Below, piece by piece: positions 46,736 to 60,020 of a stretch of DNA of 64,000 bases. Source of the stretch: Erigeron canadensis. Taxonomy: Eukaryota > Streptophyta > Magnoliopsida > Asterales > Asteraceae. How positions within the stretch are numbered: position 1 is the first letter of the stretch; each line of letters starts with the position of its first letter. The DNA lies in NCBI RefSeq assembly GCF_010389155.1, contig NC_057768.1, forward strand, positions 49,393,633 through 49,457,632. Direction: 5' to 3'. The notes under the pieces were generated by a model. The model was not told where the DNA came from and made no database searches. It worked only from the letters and a program-made list of their open reading frames with translations. The position numbers and the translations under genes were made by a program.

Positions 46736-49428
46736 ATGGGCAGAGATATCGAGAGCAACAAAAACACCACCAGAGGTTCGAGTTATTACACCTCATCATC
46801 CCCATACCACACTGAATCCTCAGACAAACAATGGACTTCATGGCTTGTTCCAATGTTTGTTGTCGCAAATGTTGCAATGTTCTTTATCATCATGATTGTT
46901 AATAACTGCCCCAAGAACCATAATCCAAACATTGATGGCAAGTGTGTTGCCAAGTTTCTTGGTAGACTCTCTTTTCAACCGCTTAAAGAAAATCCACTTT
47001 TTGGCCCTTCTTCCTCTACGTAAGCCTTTTTTCTTTCTTTCTTTATTATTTATTACCCTATACGCATTTGATTCGATTTTTATGAAAGAGATGAATCTTG
47101 ATTGATTATAATTTGGATCTTGTTTTAACTTTTGTGTGTTTTCTGTGTGGTTAACTGGCTCATTATTGGTCCATGGACCTATGACACATATGAAAGAAAG
47201 TAAATCGTGTAAAAAGACACATTAACCGGGATTTGAATCGAAAACTTTTCTTGGATACCCATGTAGTTTATGTTTATTTAGGCGAAAGTTTGGATCTTTG
47301 GTTTTAGGCCATTAGTAAAGTAATGGTCCTTGAATGTTGATTATGATTTGGCATGTTGTCATCACTTATGGCCTAATTGTTGCTGTCTGAATTAATTGTT
47401 ACATAGCCTATGTAAAAGGTGGATTCTTTATCATGATTTTGGCTTTTTCTGAAAAATGATGAATTTTGATTATATTCTTTTATGCAAAGTCTGCTTTATA
47501 AACTCATATGAGGCATTATCTGATAATAAATGATTGTTTTTTTTCTTGTATACTTGACTCTACTAGAATATAAACCCATGCAAATGATGCTAGTCTAACT
47601 GGTTGATGCTTTCTTGGTTTTACTCAATGTTAACATGTACATTGTGAGTTTCATGTTTTTGACGACTCTTATCTTGGATTGCAGATTGGAAAAATTGGGA
47701 GCTCTAGAGTGGGATAAGGTAGTGAATGATCATCAAGCATGGAGACTAGTCTCTTGTATTTTTTTGCATGCGGGAGTGGTTCACTTGCTTGCCAACATGT
47801 TGAGCTTGGTTTTCATTGGGATTCGCCTTGAGCAACAGTTTGGCTTTAGTACGTTTCTATGTTGGCTTTCTGTGTTAAATTGAGTGCACTGCTCTAATTT
47901 AGTAACTCATACGAGTATAATCTTAGACGATTTTTTTATTTGTTTATTTCTTTTTTTTATGGTGGTGTGCTAACTTATTTAAATTTGACAGTTCGCGTAG
48001 GGATCCTTTACATGTTATCTGGGATTGGTGGGAGCATACTTTCTGCACTTTTCATAACAAGCAACATATCAGTTGGAGCTTCAGGTGCCCTATTTGGGCT
48101 TCTTGGAGCAATGTTGTCAGAGCTTCTTACCAATTGGACCATTTACGCTAATAAGGTAATTACTATCCTACCCCCATTGTCTTCGTGATTTTGAAATCCT
48201 TTCCTTGTGGTCAAAAAATAAGTGGGTGATGGGTTGTCTAACGGACAATACTGGGTGGATCAGGTTTGACCTAAGGCACTTTTTGTCCCCACCAATATCA
48301 ATTTCGTTCATTCTTTAGAATTTTTCCTGATATTTCACATCCTGAGGATGAAGGGATCGTAAAACGAAATGAATTTGAATTTGGCATAAGTTTAGTGAAA
48401 GTGTTTGATTATTTATTAAATGTCTAGAAGAGCTCTTGAACATAATTATAGGTTAAAAGGTTGACCATTAACCTAATTTGTAAGGTAGGTTTTTTTAGTT
48501 TTGTACAAGTGAGTCCATCTAAACTTTACTGAATCTGAAGTCTATTTTTTTTTGTAGGCTGCAGCATTGTTTACTCTTGTGATCATCATTTTGGTGAACT
48601 TGGCTGTCGGGATGTTGCCTCATGTTGATAACTTTGCACATATTGGAGGTTTCATAACGGGTTTTCTCCTTGGATTTGTACTGCTTCTTCGTCCCCAGTT
48701 TGCTTGGCAAGAACGCCGCCATCTTCCGGCTGAAGCTCGCAGCGCATCGAAGTACACGGTCTATCAATATGTCTTTTGGCTTCTATCTGTGATATTCTTG
48801 GTTGTTGGGTAAGTTTTCTCCAATTATAATCTCTATTTTTTTCGTAGTTGGTTTACCAAAAAGACAAATGTATTAGCTAGAGGTGGCATAATAGGCTACC
48901 CAGGCAAATTGGGTAACAGGTCAAAGCATGTGGTTTTTCGGTCCTTGCCAAATTGGTCGGCTTGTGTTGACTTCAGTTTTTGCCATTTTTATGGTTTATA
49001 TAGTTGGTGAATAAATATGTTTACGGAACATATATAGTTCTAACAATATTCGGAGATTTTTTAAAATAATTTTACCCATTTGACCTCTTAAATGAATAGG
49101 CATAGCAATATATAGCCCGAAGTAACCCATTTATAAGTAAATGAGTCAAAATTGACACCTCTTGATATTAGCTATTCATCATATGACAAAAATTGATCAT
49201 ACTTGTCCCAGTGTCCAATCTGACTTATATATGTTTTCAACTTGACTTTGAGTTCTGATATTTATGTGGTAATTGCTGATAACTAACAGTCAATAACTGA
49301 TTGATCATTGCAGATTTACGGTTGGGCTCGTGATGCTTTTTAAAGGAGAAAATGGTAACAAGCACTGTAGCTGGTGCCATTACCTGACTTGTATACCTAC
49401 TTCGAGATGGCGTTGTGATAACCAATGA
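46736..49428 (+). CDS. RHOMBOID-like intramembrane serine protease
   Basis: Five exons: 46736-47019, 47685-47848, 47992-48155, 48558-48808 and 49314-49428, totalling 978 nt (325 residues). After a polar N-terminus comes a membrane segment ([20 protein letters not shown]), a luminal loop with [19 protein letters not shown], the HLLANM motif, the catalytic serine motif GASGALFG in exon 3, and the catalytic histidine in [12 protein letters not shown] in exon 4, giving the Ser-His dyad of an active rhomboid. The C-terminus is Cys-rich ([12 protein letters not shown]). It resembles Arabidopsis RBL2/RBL6-type Golgi proteases, which cleave transmembrane substrates. I start at 46736 because MGRDIES is family-like and the upstream 43 codons are not. 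All catalytic residues are present, so an active enzyme is expected. Confidence 0.93.
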
Positions 49429-50661
49429 AAGACTTTATTGTGTTTGTAATTGGATGATATAGATTGTTGATACATATGAAGACTTCTATCTCTCTCGAGT
49501 CTTGACCTTACTCTTATTTTTGATTGTGTAAATTCATTCTTTTTATATATATGTTTTTTATTTTGATGCATAGTTAGGATATATTATTTGGTTGTACATG
49601 TAATACACTAACATATATGAAGTTATAGTTACTGTTGATTTCAGTAAGTAATTTTGATACTTGACAGAATGTTAATTTAAAAGTACAAGTGAATCATATC
49701 ATGATTATTTTTCGGTTTCATGTCCCATTCAGGAAGGTCCAATTTTATCTGTCCCTGTGTAATATTTTGTTTAATTGCCGCTATCATTCTTTTTTCCCAA
49801 CTAGATATAATCACCCCTAACAGTCAGTTGCCGCCTTCCATGACACATCAAGGTGCATTTCCATCCCCTGGCCCCGGGGCACCACCATCAGAGCCACCCA
49901 GCTGCTGCCGGAGGTTTTATGTAAAGGATTCTTATAGTTTTTTTCCCCATCCTTTAATTTATAATTTAATTATGTTTACAGAAACTACTTAGAAGTATTT
50001 AGTAGTAAGATATGGCTTTAGATGACCATATGGCCCAGATCAATTCAAAGGGAACCCGATTTTTATTTGTAATTGATTGGCAGATGGCACATAGATTTTT
50101 AGGCTAAACCGCATTCTATATCAGAAGAAGTTCAGTTTGCTAATCATAGCTTGAAAATTATCTTTAAAAGCTATTTTTCTGTAGAGTGTTAACCGTGTCC
50201 AGTATATGATGCTTATCAAAATATTCTTATACTTATGAGTAACTACATATACACATTATGTGCATGACTTATTCATAGTTTTCTATCATTTTGAAAGATA
50301 TGCAGCTGAGCTGACTGTTTCACTCGTCTCTAGTGATCTTGTCAAAGCATCTTCTACACTTGATATGTCTGCAACATGATTCATATAATACTATTTGCCA
50401 ATAAAGATCAAACTTGTGTAGGAAAAAAATTGTATATAGAAAGTGTGTCATACAGAACCTTGTACATTTTTCATTTCTTCTTTATGTAAACTTATACATT
50501 TTTCTAATATATATACATCAAGCCACTTGAATAGCAATGAGCTTTACATAATTCCGAGCAAAATTGTCCTTGGCTTAATTACTGTTTCAGGAACTTGGTG
50601 TGGTCAGCTTGTCTGCAACTTGAAGATCCAAATTGTGTTTTAAATGAGTCTCATTTCTTGG
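49429..50661. other. Intergenic region, convergent 3' ends; one small doubtful open frame
   Basis: The RHOMBOID-like gene and the P450 gene converge here, so both 3' untranslated regions lie in it. A 90-codon plus-strand frame at 49720-49992 has a hydrophobic stretch (FICPCVIFCLIAAIILF) and a Pro-rich part (FPSPGPGAPPSEPPSCC). I see no recognised family, and it may be chance. Confidence 0.35.
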
Positions 50662-53456
50662 TTACGTAGAGCTAGACATATCAATACGATTGTGTTCACA
50701 TAAGGGATTCGTACCAGATCCAGATATTTGATCTTTATTCTGTTCATCTTTCATAGTGATCTCAACATGAAAGCCATTTGGGAACTGTAAACCAGGTGTT
50801 CGTACAATGTCTCCTCCTCCAACTAATCTCCATCTGCCATGTTTTGGAGTCAAATCATTCACACAATGATGACATATACACATGCGTATACATTAAAATT
50901 TAAAGTAGATATATTTACCTGTATTTGGTGACTAAGCAGTGCAGAAAGACGGCCATCTGCACTTTAGTGAAGTCAGTTCCAACACAAAACCTCATGCCAC
51001 CACCAAAAGCCATGAAATTCTTTGATGCGCCTCGCTGTTCCATCCTCTGTTTAGAACACAATTGAAGAGTAGTCAACAATTAATATTCTTTACTTTTTAC
51101 AGGAATGATTAGAGAAATGCCTACTTAGGGTAGAAAGTGTAAGAATGATTATGGTTTTGGCACATCAAGGTGTAAAAAAAGTGTATTAGACCAAGATTCA
51201 TTCTCAACTTTCTACCATAAGGAGACTTTTCATCAGCTTCATCGTACTTTTAACTATGAAACAAAATCCATAAAATAGTCGCATACCTCCCATCTACTTG
51301 GGTTAAATTCTAGTGGATTCTTATAATTGTCAGGATTCATGTGAACGGCCGGGGGACATACCATAACGGCCCAACCAGCTGGGATTGTATAATCTGAATC
51401 ATTCCAAAATATATATCAAGGTCTGTTCACAAACTTTGCTATTGATATAGCAACACAGTAGTTGAAATGGCATATGATGAGCATGTCTACCTTTATACTT
51501 GACATCTTTTAGTGCTTTTCTGAATACTCCTGGAACAATGTTAGCCAGACGGACTGTTTCATTTATAAGCTGCAACATCATGTAGTTAGTATCACCAAAC
51601 TACTCCTTTACGCATTCGTGTAAATAGTTTACGTACTAAATATATTATATCTAAGGTTTAAACTTCCTATGCACCTGGAACGTGTATGTCATCGACTTAT
51701 ATTCTTTCCATGTAAGTCCAGACTCTTTATTTTCCCTGTTTCTTAGAATATTCTCATGCTCTTCCTGCATACAACAGCAATAACAGGTAAATTACAATGA
51801 AAAATATCCAAACAAATAAGTGAAATAAATGAACTGTTTTAGTTTCATTGTTTGCACCAACCGTTAATTCCTGCAATACCCGTGGATTGTCTTTCAGAAG
51901 CTTAATAGCCACTGTTATGGCCAGTGAAGTTGTTTCAAAGCTTGCAAACAATAGTACAAACATTAAATCTAGGGCAATTGCTTCTGTAAGGATTGTATCA
52001 CCTCGAAGGAGTTCATCGAGTACATAGTCAAAGAAGTCAGTTTTGACTTTTCTAGGATTATCCCGCCTTTCTTGTAGCATGTTCTTAAGCATTTTCATTG
52101 CCTTCTTTCTTCCCTAGTTATGTTCAAGAAAAGGAAATCATAAGATTAAGAGTAGGATTATAACTTATTAAAAAAGTAAAACTTCATTCTAGCTCTCCAT
52201 CTATGCAAGACATTGAAGGTGGCAACATGGGTGGGTAGGGCAGGTTGGGTAAATATCACATCTGGTTCGACTAGCCAAGAATCTTTTTAGAGTAGTTGAA
52301 TTAAAAGGTTTTTGCATACGTTTTGAATGATTTTCAACCATTTGACATGTTTCATTTCAGGTTCTTAGCTGAAAATATTTGACCAGTTAGAGACAGCACA
52401 CTGCCCAAGTCGACCCAGTAATAGGTAAATGGGTAGACATTGGCACCTATGGACTCTAGTGCAAGTTATCGAAACTGTGGTCTTTACCTGTAGACATTTG
52501 TGGTAAGCTGTCCCAGGTATGTCTAAAGGGAAAGAGATTAATCCCTGTATAAACGCTACAAAGTTCTCCCTCAAATTCTCGGATGATTCCTCTGGATCAT
52601 AACTTATCAACTTTTTTGCAGTTAGATCAAATATCAACTGCCATAAAAAACAAAACAAAAAATAAATACAAAGTTGATCGAGAGTTACAAGTATAGTTCT
52701 ATGGGTAAGGTTTCCATTAATTAAAATAACTTACATTTGCAGTTGCATCCTTGAGCTCTACTGATTCTTGACCAGCCCATTTCTCTAAGTTTTTTGATGC
52801 CTCATTTTCCACTTCATTTAGCATCTTTTTAAGGCTTTCTGGCCCGAATAGATACAGTACCATATTCTTGAGAAACTTATACATGTATCCATGCAAAGAT
52901 CCTACATTCTGTCTCCCAAATACCTCAGTGAAACTATCTGGATACCAACTTTGAAACAACTGTCCTTCTTGCTGGAAGATCATATAATTAAGATCTGGAT
53001 CAGTTGAGACGATAACTGGTCGCCCAACTAAGTTGGTTCGAAATATCGACCCATATCTGAAAATATTACTCCAATAGATAATATATATTAGAATAGAGTA
53101 ATCCATTAGGATATATTATTGTAGCTAGTGATATAGACTACTGATAGTATCTTAACAAACAACCAACATATATATAAAAATTAACAATAATAATGTGACA
53201 ATGATATAGTAATAATTAATAATTAACCAACTCATAATTCATTGTTTCATCACCTTTTCATTCTCTCTTTTACAAAGGGGGGTGTATCCCAAGTTCTATT
53301 GGGAGCGAAAAACTGAATGGTTTCGCCTAGTAATGGCCAGCCCATTGTACCTGGGGGAAGGTTTCCATTACATTTAGGATTCCACCACCTGTATAACCAA
53401 TGTGTAACCATGATGACAGCAATCGATACAATGCAGTAGAGACTAACTGGCGACAT
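50662..53456 (-). CDS. Cytochrome P450, CYP87A-like
   Basis: Nine exons: 53254-53456, 52735-53056, 52488-52637, 51862-52113, 51675-51764, 51491-51569, 51287-51393, 50919-51046 and 50662-50833; total 1503 nt, 500 residues. An N-terminal membrane anchor (SLYCIVSIAVIMVTHWLY) precedes the hinge NLPPGTMGWPLLGETIQFF. The I-helix oxygen-activation motif is FASFETTS, the K-helix ExxR is ETVR, and the heme loop is FGGGMRFCVG with the axial cysteine. The sequence resembles plant CYP87A enzymes of the 85 clan, ER-bound monooxygenases acting on sterols or triterpenoids; the substrate here cannot be read from sequence. All key residues are intact. A TATA box sits about 120 bp before the ATG. The exon count and phases match the CYP87 pattern. 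Confidence 0.92.
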
Positions 53457-53573
53457 AGCTAGTAGTTGGTCTGCTACTTAAGCTTAATTGTTGAAGGAAA
53501 TGAGAAATGGTAAAATGTGTGTGAGCTCGAGAAGCAAATGTTGGAATGTATTTGAGTGTATGCACGAGGACAA

Positions 53574-53583
53574 GTATTTATAG
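53574..53583 (-). promoter_or_regulatory. TATA box of the P450 gene
   Basis: On the minus strand CTATAAATAC, a good TATA match, 118 bp upstream of the ATG at 53456. With a start site about 30 bp further, the leader would be some 85-90 bases. Confidence 0.55.
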
Positions 53584-56500
53584 AGACATGCCAGAAGTCG
53601 GAGAAATGTTAGTTTAATGTTTGGCTCACTTAAGCTTTTTTTTTTTATTAGTTGCTCAGAAAGCTGTACTAGTGGTTGTTGGTGATAAGAAAAATAAACT
53701 AGAGTATTTATATGCTGATAGTTTTATTTTATTTGTGTTTGAGACCACTTTCATTTTATTTTTTTCAACAGCATCTTTAGATTATTGCTTAAGCTCTGGT
53801 TGCATTCAGTTTCTTTGAAGTTTACATGATGTTTCCTCTCTCAAATTGGTTCAAGTGCGATATATAGGTTTAAAAACATCGGCTTAAAACTATTAACCCG
53901 GAAGCAAAAAAATGATAGTGTTTTTTTTCCTACTGTTTATATTTTACATAAACTTCTCATTGTGTTTTGATTTAACCATGTTTAATTAGCATTTGTGCTA
54001 TATTGTTTATATATATATACCAAATATAATGTCCTGTAAAGATTGTATGAAAATGGAAAATTAATAAATATCTCTAGTTTGCCCATGGATTAATCAAATA
54101 AAAAGATCTGCCCAACCATGTAAAGAGACATGGAAAGCGCATAAGTAACCATTTGGTAAAACTTAACTCCGTATTTTGTAAGTGAATCATTTTGTGAATA
54201 ACAAATTAGTAATTAGCCTAATCCAATATGTTACTGACAAACATATGCGTTGATTTGAATATTTCATTCCCTCGATTAGCATATATATATACATGTAGTA
54301 TGGCATCATCCAATAGTTGTGAAGGAGTATGGAGAAATCAGTTTACTTCTTGTATATATAGATTCTAGAACAAGAATCTGTTTGACTATTTAAGTATGAA
54401 ACCAAACATCAAGACATATATATAGAGAGATCATATTAAAAAATAACCAAAATTCCAGATGTGTTTCAGTTTACAAATTCTAACTATTGCTATATAGGAA
54501 TCTTTCCCTGTATCTCTGCTGAATACTCTGTTAATAATACTAAGTCATGAGGATGTTGCTTATGCCCTTCTTAATTCTCTTATATATCACTTGTTTTTGT
54601 TTTTGCATATAAGGATGTCATCCTAGATTTCCATGAGCTGTACATATATTTCCTCTATCCATCTACAAAATCTTAATTGCATCACCATTGATTTCGAATT
54701 AGATGGCTTTAGATTCTTTTTGGTACCAAACGACCATTATATGTGTCCTAATACTTATATATTTAGGAAAGCACAAGGAGCCAGTCAGGATGAATGGAAA
54801 TTTTGTATTAGAATTATCCATAAACTATACTCGTATTAGAAAAGATTTGAACTCAGGATTCCATCCGGACTATATATGTTTGGATGTTTGTTTTAACGTA
54901 CGGCCGGGTTATATATTATGATCTCATCCGTTGATCATAATAACCAGCTGCTTAAAAGTCTACTGTTTGACATATGACTCGATCATGAACTATATAATTA
55001 CATATTACAAAATTAACCTACACTTACGGAAACATCTAGTGAAATGATGATTTAGTCAAGTTCAACTCAATAATAGTAACACATAGAGCACCACCCAGGG
55101 TGTGTTTTTTTTTTTTGAGCCACGAGTTTCTTGGTTTTTTTTTTTTTAACTAGGTAGGTTTCCTGTACATTGGTACGACCACTTGACCAGGCAAGAAAAA
55201 AATCACTGTATGTGCACGTGCATGGTGCATGTGTGAGTCTTACAGATGCATACAATGAGTATAAACCATGTGAGATTGAGGTGCAAGAATTGAAGATAAT
55301 AATTCAGGTCTTAAAACAAGAGCATGGGTATTTGCAATCATTGTCTGCTAACTTCTTTTTAAGTTAGTTTTTATTATCATGTCTTGTAGTCAAAGTGAGC
55401 TCTTAACTCCATAAAACTTTTCCTTTTGACTTTAATCCAATTATTATCATTATTTTGTGAGTATTTTATAGTATGTAGGTTAAGTATTTGCTTTGAGTTA
55501 TACTAAAGCATATTTGGGATTTCAAAACTCAAGATTCATGTCATTCTTGGCTCTTATTAATTAGGCCCCTTTTGTGGCAACAAGTTATTGAGTAAAATAC
55601 TTGTGATCAGAAGTCATTAATACTGCATTCATTAGCTGTATATAGGATTTAAAGTTATTGTGATATCCAAAAAGTCATTTCCCTTCTTATGGCCCATGTA
55701 GATTTGGTTTAGGCTGTCAATATTTGCAATAATGCATTGTAGTCAAATTATATTAGGATTTGGTTTGTAAAGCTCCTTTCCATCCTGCACAATCCCTCCC
55801 CAAGGACCGATCACAAGCAATAAGCAGCTGGTGAAACTCCCCGATCGACGAGTCATGTTCAAAACTATGACATCATGTATTGAGCAAATGCTCTTTTCCG
55901 GGCTCATATCACTTACCCGATAGAGAAATGCTATTGTCATTTGTCACGACAAAACGCTTTAGAATAACGAATGATAGCTTCACATATGTTAATTTTTATG
56001 ATTTGCAAGTTGTAATTACTATATTCTGCCGGCTGTACTTATAATGGATAAAAAAAAACCTTGTAATTTACTTCTAAATACGGTATTTCTCGAATCATCA
56101 TCAAGGAAAGAAAATAGGAAACAATAATAACATACTCAATCTCGTGAAATAAAAAGTGTGATAATGTATATAGAAATTAAAAAGATAGTTGGGCGGTGAA
56201 GAAAACATAATAAATGACAACTCAACAACTTAATGTCAGTTTAGTAGCTGATTTAATGACTTAGATTAATGGATATTACAGCACAAAAGAGTAAAATGAA
56301 GCTTAAGTGCATTGGATTGAATAAAGGTATGCCGGGTGGAGGGCTGCATCACAGGTCCTACCTGTCTTTGCACAGATCTAATGCTTACTTAATTAAGGGG
56401 CCCATTTACAAAAAGGTACCAAAAGGAGTTTTAATCAAAAGTGTGATGAGATGGCATGATGACCCCTCTTCAAAGTCTATTATTTTATTGGTCTAGTTGG

Positions 56501-56810
56501 GATTTTTTTGTTTCCTTATTTTGGAAACCCATAATAGCTGCCTGGTTGATGCTGCTGCTGCATTGACCCAAATTTTGTAGTACTTAAATTGGATCTTTTC
56601 TACTAAACTCTTGTTTTCTTGGGTCAATTACTACTAATTAAAATTATATACTAACTATATGTCACTTATTAATTTAGTATTATTACTTGATTATGCTAAT
56701 TAGGGTTAGTGTTGTCCCTTTTACCGGCAAGTCATAACTTTGCAGTTGTGGCGTTTTTAATACATGACTATAGTGGGACTTGGAGGGATTACTCTCTATA
56801 ACCCTAGACT
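53584..56810. other. Gene-free region upstream of the P450 gene
   Basis: AT-rich with T-runs at 55108-55120 and 55137-55148. Open frames of 60-75 codons occur (for example 55743-55940 minus and 56269-56496 plus), but none has a recognisable domain or splice context. I see no supported gene. Confidence 0.4.
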
Positions 56811-56993
56811 TTATATAAAGGAAAATGTTATATGATGTAAACATCATCTACGATAGATGATGTTGCTCTCATAAACCCACTAACATCATCTTCTACCCAT
56901 GTCAAAAAGCCCCAATAAATTTTATGGTTTATGAGAGCAACATTATCTAACCAAGATGATGTTAACATCATCCAAGTTATCCCATTATATAAA
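56811..56993. mobile_element. Small Mutator-like MITE (165 bp) with 9-bp TSD
   Basis: The element is about 56820-56984. TTATATAAA is present at 56811-56819 and 56985-56993, a 9-bp TSD. The arms pair over some 55 bp, with GATGTAAACATCATCT and GATGTTGCTCTCATAAACC on the left and inverted forms on the right. The TSD length suggests the Mutator group. Confidence 0.7.
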
Positions 56994-57323
56994 TGTACCA
57001 TATATATCTTTTTTAGCTTTTGCCACGTACCAAGATGAATATATCATCAATCTAAGTCTTTAGCAATATATAAAAAGAAAATGATCCGTACAACAGACTT
57101 TTACTTAAGCTTAAGTACTGTCACTTTAAATAAAGTTACAAGTTAAACCTTTGAATTTGATAAACATACATAGCCCCCCTGAATTTTACATAATCTCCCA
57201 TTCTTTTTCTAAGATAGGTATTGCATGTTTTACCTAACATTTCCCCATATATATATATGGTCTCATGGTTATGGAAAATGTGTTCTCATAGCTGAAAGGG
57301 TTATATGCCTACTATTTATATAA

Positions 57324-57515
57324 GGGGGAAGTCAGTATGGGATTATCCCCCATCTAAGCTTAGATGGGGAACCCCTTACATTTGGTTTTTATAATTATAA
57401 AAATCATTGGGGGCCATGTATTTATTTAAAATTCAAAAAAATACTAAAATATTTGTCTGTGAGGGGTTCCCCATCTAAGCTTAGATGGGGAACAACCTCA
57501 TACTCACTTTTCTCT
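57324..57515. mobile_element. Fourth copy of the (TA)n-associated foldback MITE family
   Basis: Shares with 17773-18385 the CATCTAAGCTTAGATGGGGA-type block near both ends, the AAAAATCATTGGGGGCCATG block and the GTGAGGGGTTCC block. Both sides are TATATAA sequence. The palindromic block occurs twice here, making the ends pair strongly. Confidence 0.78.
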
Positions 57516-59706
57516 TTATATAAAGGCCGAGTTACATTCACGAGGGTTAGTTGAGATGGATCTGGAAAAAATCATAGTAATTTAACTTTGGAGATAAAAT
57601 TTTGCATAAGAAATTATGTTAGAATTGGAACCTTTGGAGAATTGGAGGGTTTCGAATACCTTTGAGTCCCGGTACTAACCCCACCTCTATATATGAGATT
57701 TTTGAAAACATTGCATGCTTTTATGTTTGTAAAGAGACATGATTACTTTTTAAGATGTACCCGCATGTTGCAGCGGTGAGATGGTGAGGTGATTGTCATA
57801 GGAGATGATAAGTCATATAGTGTGGTAGTCAAATGCCTTAGCCGTACGGGTTCCGCCCTCGGATTTACAAATTTGTCGAAAGTATATCGAATGAGATCTC
57901 TAATGAAAGAGCATAGAATTTTAAGAACACTCACACAATTTTTATAATTTATCGATATCCGATTTTTGAGATAAAATATTTTGAATGAATTAGAATAATA
58001 AAATGATTTAGAGCAGGGAAAAAAATGAGTGGTTGATATTTGAAAAAAATAAAAAAATGAGTGGTTGAGAATTAAGGAAATTATAAGTATATTAAGTAGA
58101 GATGTTTAAATTGATGAATAATGAAGGGAGTAATTTAAGTAGTTCAAATCACTTTTTGAGATTTTAAAAAAGGACAAAATGCTTTATAAGATAATATAGA
58201 TATGAAATTACACATTTATAATTAATATTTTTAATGGTAAATTCAGCAGATGACTTTTTATTTTAAGAAACCTATTTTGACTTTTGACTATAAGATTTAA
58301 ACTCAAACCTCAAATTCTATAAGTTTTCTCATATATATTAATCCATCTATGGTTGGTTTACTGGTATTCAATTTTATTACTCTGTATTAAACTCATATTA
58401 TTGTGATAGTTTCTGAATGACACGGAGAAATACAAGTATCATATAATTATGGGAAGTACTTTTCAAAAAAATATATAATTATGGGAAGTGATCCGTACAC
58501 CACTAGATTTTGAACGTACACCACCAATCGTGCTATATAATATTATACTGTATAACATTCTAAAACACATTTGGTGGTGTACGGTCAAAAACAGATGGTG
58601 TACAAATCATCTCCAATTATTATGTGTGTCATGATCGAGTATAGAAACTGTATAGAAAGATGCAAACCTCCCGAGACGATTTCCAATAAACTATTGACAA
58701 CTCCAATTTAGACAATTTCCAACAATCATCTATTACCGACTCCAAATTTTGTCTATACTTATATAATAATAAATATTTCTGGATAGGAAACATTACTTTA
58801 TTATATCAAGTATTGAAATAGTACGAGTAATAGTTTAATTTCATAGAATTAGTGGAGTGTAATTAGCCAACACGGAATAAACGACAAAGTTATAAGCAAG
58901 AAGCAAGCTAGCGTAGATCCATTCCATGGTCTATTACGTATGCACCTCTTTTTTTTCGTATTCTTTTTTTTATCTACCCTTTATCAAGTTAGTTTCGGTT
59001 AAAGAGATGGCCTAACTATATCCAATGAGCCCAATGAAAATTGGTTAAATATGTTGTAGAAACATTGTTGTTGTTGTATCCGGCCCACCAGTCTTCAAGG
59101 ACTATATTTGGAAGTGGGGTTTTTAGATGTTTGAAAAGAAAAATAAATCTTAATTGGTCCTTGAATACAAAACTTACTTTTTAATTTTTATCAAATAAAT
59201 ATTTATTTTTGTTATACTTAAAAACCTGAATACATGGTCTAAAATTTCAAACTTATAACATCTTATGAGTAAACATTAAATTTGACCATTAGACATAAAC
59301 TCTTGAAGCATTGGTGGTAGTTATAATTGTGTGAAAACAATGACAACTTTCTTTTCTGAACCTTAAAAGGGGTATATTGCAATGCAATATACATGAATAT
59401 ATATGATACAAAAATATACTCGTATTATCGATGGGCTTATTGGCACCTAAGTAATGGCGAACACTATGTAGTTTGTCTAAATAATCAAATTAATTATCAT
59501 TGAACCATTGTACCTTTAAACGGGGGCCAATAGAGTTTCCATCTCATATTAATCTCTTTTTTTTTTCCCCAAAATTAAAGATTTCAAGATATTGAACTCA
59601 TGAACCATTAATGATTTCAATGTACCTGATGAGTAATCCATAGATGCCCTTGGGTTTCTTGCTCTTAGGGTGTACAATGTACACTGGGGATCAAACAGGT
59701 ACCGAT
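57516..59706. other. Gene-free region before the copia element
   Basis: AT-rich. A small foldback of about 120 bp at 58489-58607 has inverted arms (CCGTACACCACTAGATTTTG and GAACGTACACCACCAA against their reverse complements). I see no gene. Confidence 0.45.
58489..58607. mobile_element. Small foldback element
   Basis: Two inverted arms of about 40 bp each carry two ACACCAC-type motifs spaced alike, separated by a short AT-rich loop. Flanks share AATTAT, but a TSD is not certain. Confidence 0.55.
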
Positions 59707-59993
59707 TGATTATTGAAAGAGCTCAAGATGATATTACAGATTAACAAATCGACTCATGATACTTTATTCAACAACCAACTGGCTATATATATAGCCTACA
59801 AACTAACGTTCACCATGAAAGTAGAACTAACTCCTAAGACTCGCATAAAACCGGAAGACTCGATAAAATAGAACAAACATTGACTGGACCTTTTAAACAC
59901 ACACGTGGGGTATATCACCCATTATTCTACTGGACTGGACTGGTCCATACCAAACACATACTAAGCCCAATGACACATAAAAGAAACCCATCA
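59707..59993 (-). repeat. 3' LTR of the copia element (left boundary tentative)
   Basis: The right boundary, TGATGGG in minus reading, is fixed by the polypurine tract just outside it. The left boundary is placed at 59707 because TGAT there mirrors ATCA at 59990-59993 on the plus strand. This gives about 287 bp. Without the other LTR the left limit remains a guess. Confidence 0.55.
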
Positions 59994-60020
59994 AATCCTC
60001 CCCTAAACCTGAAGCATGTC

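Noticed and set aside
55743..56496. Frames of 65 and 75 codons upstream of the P450 gene
   Set aside because: No domain, splice context or codon support; likely chance.
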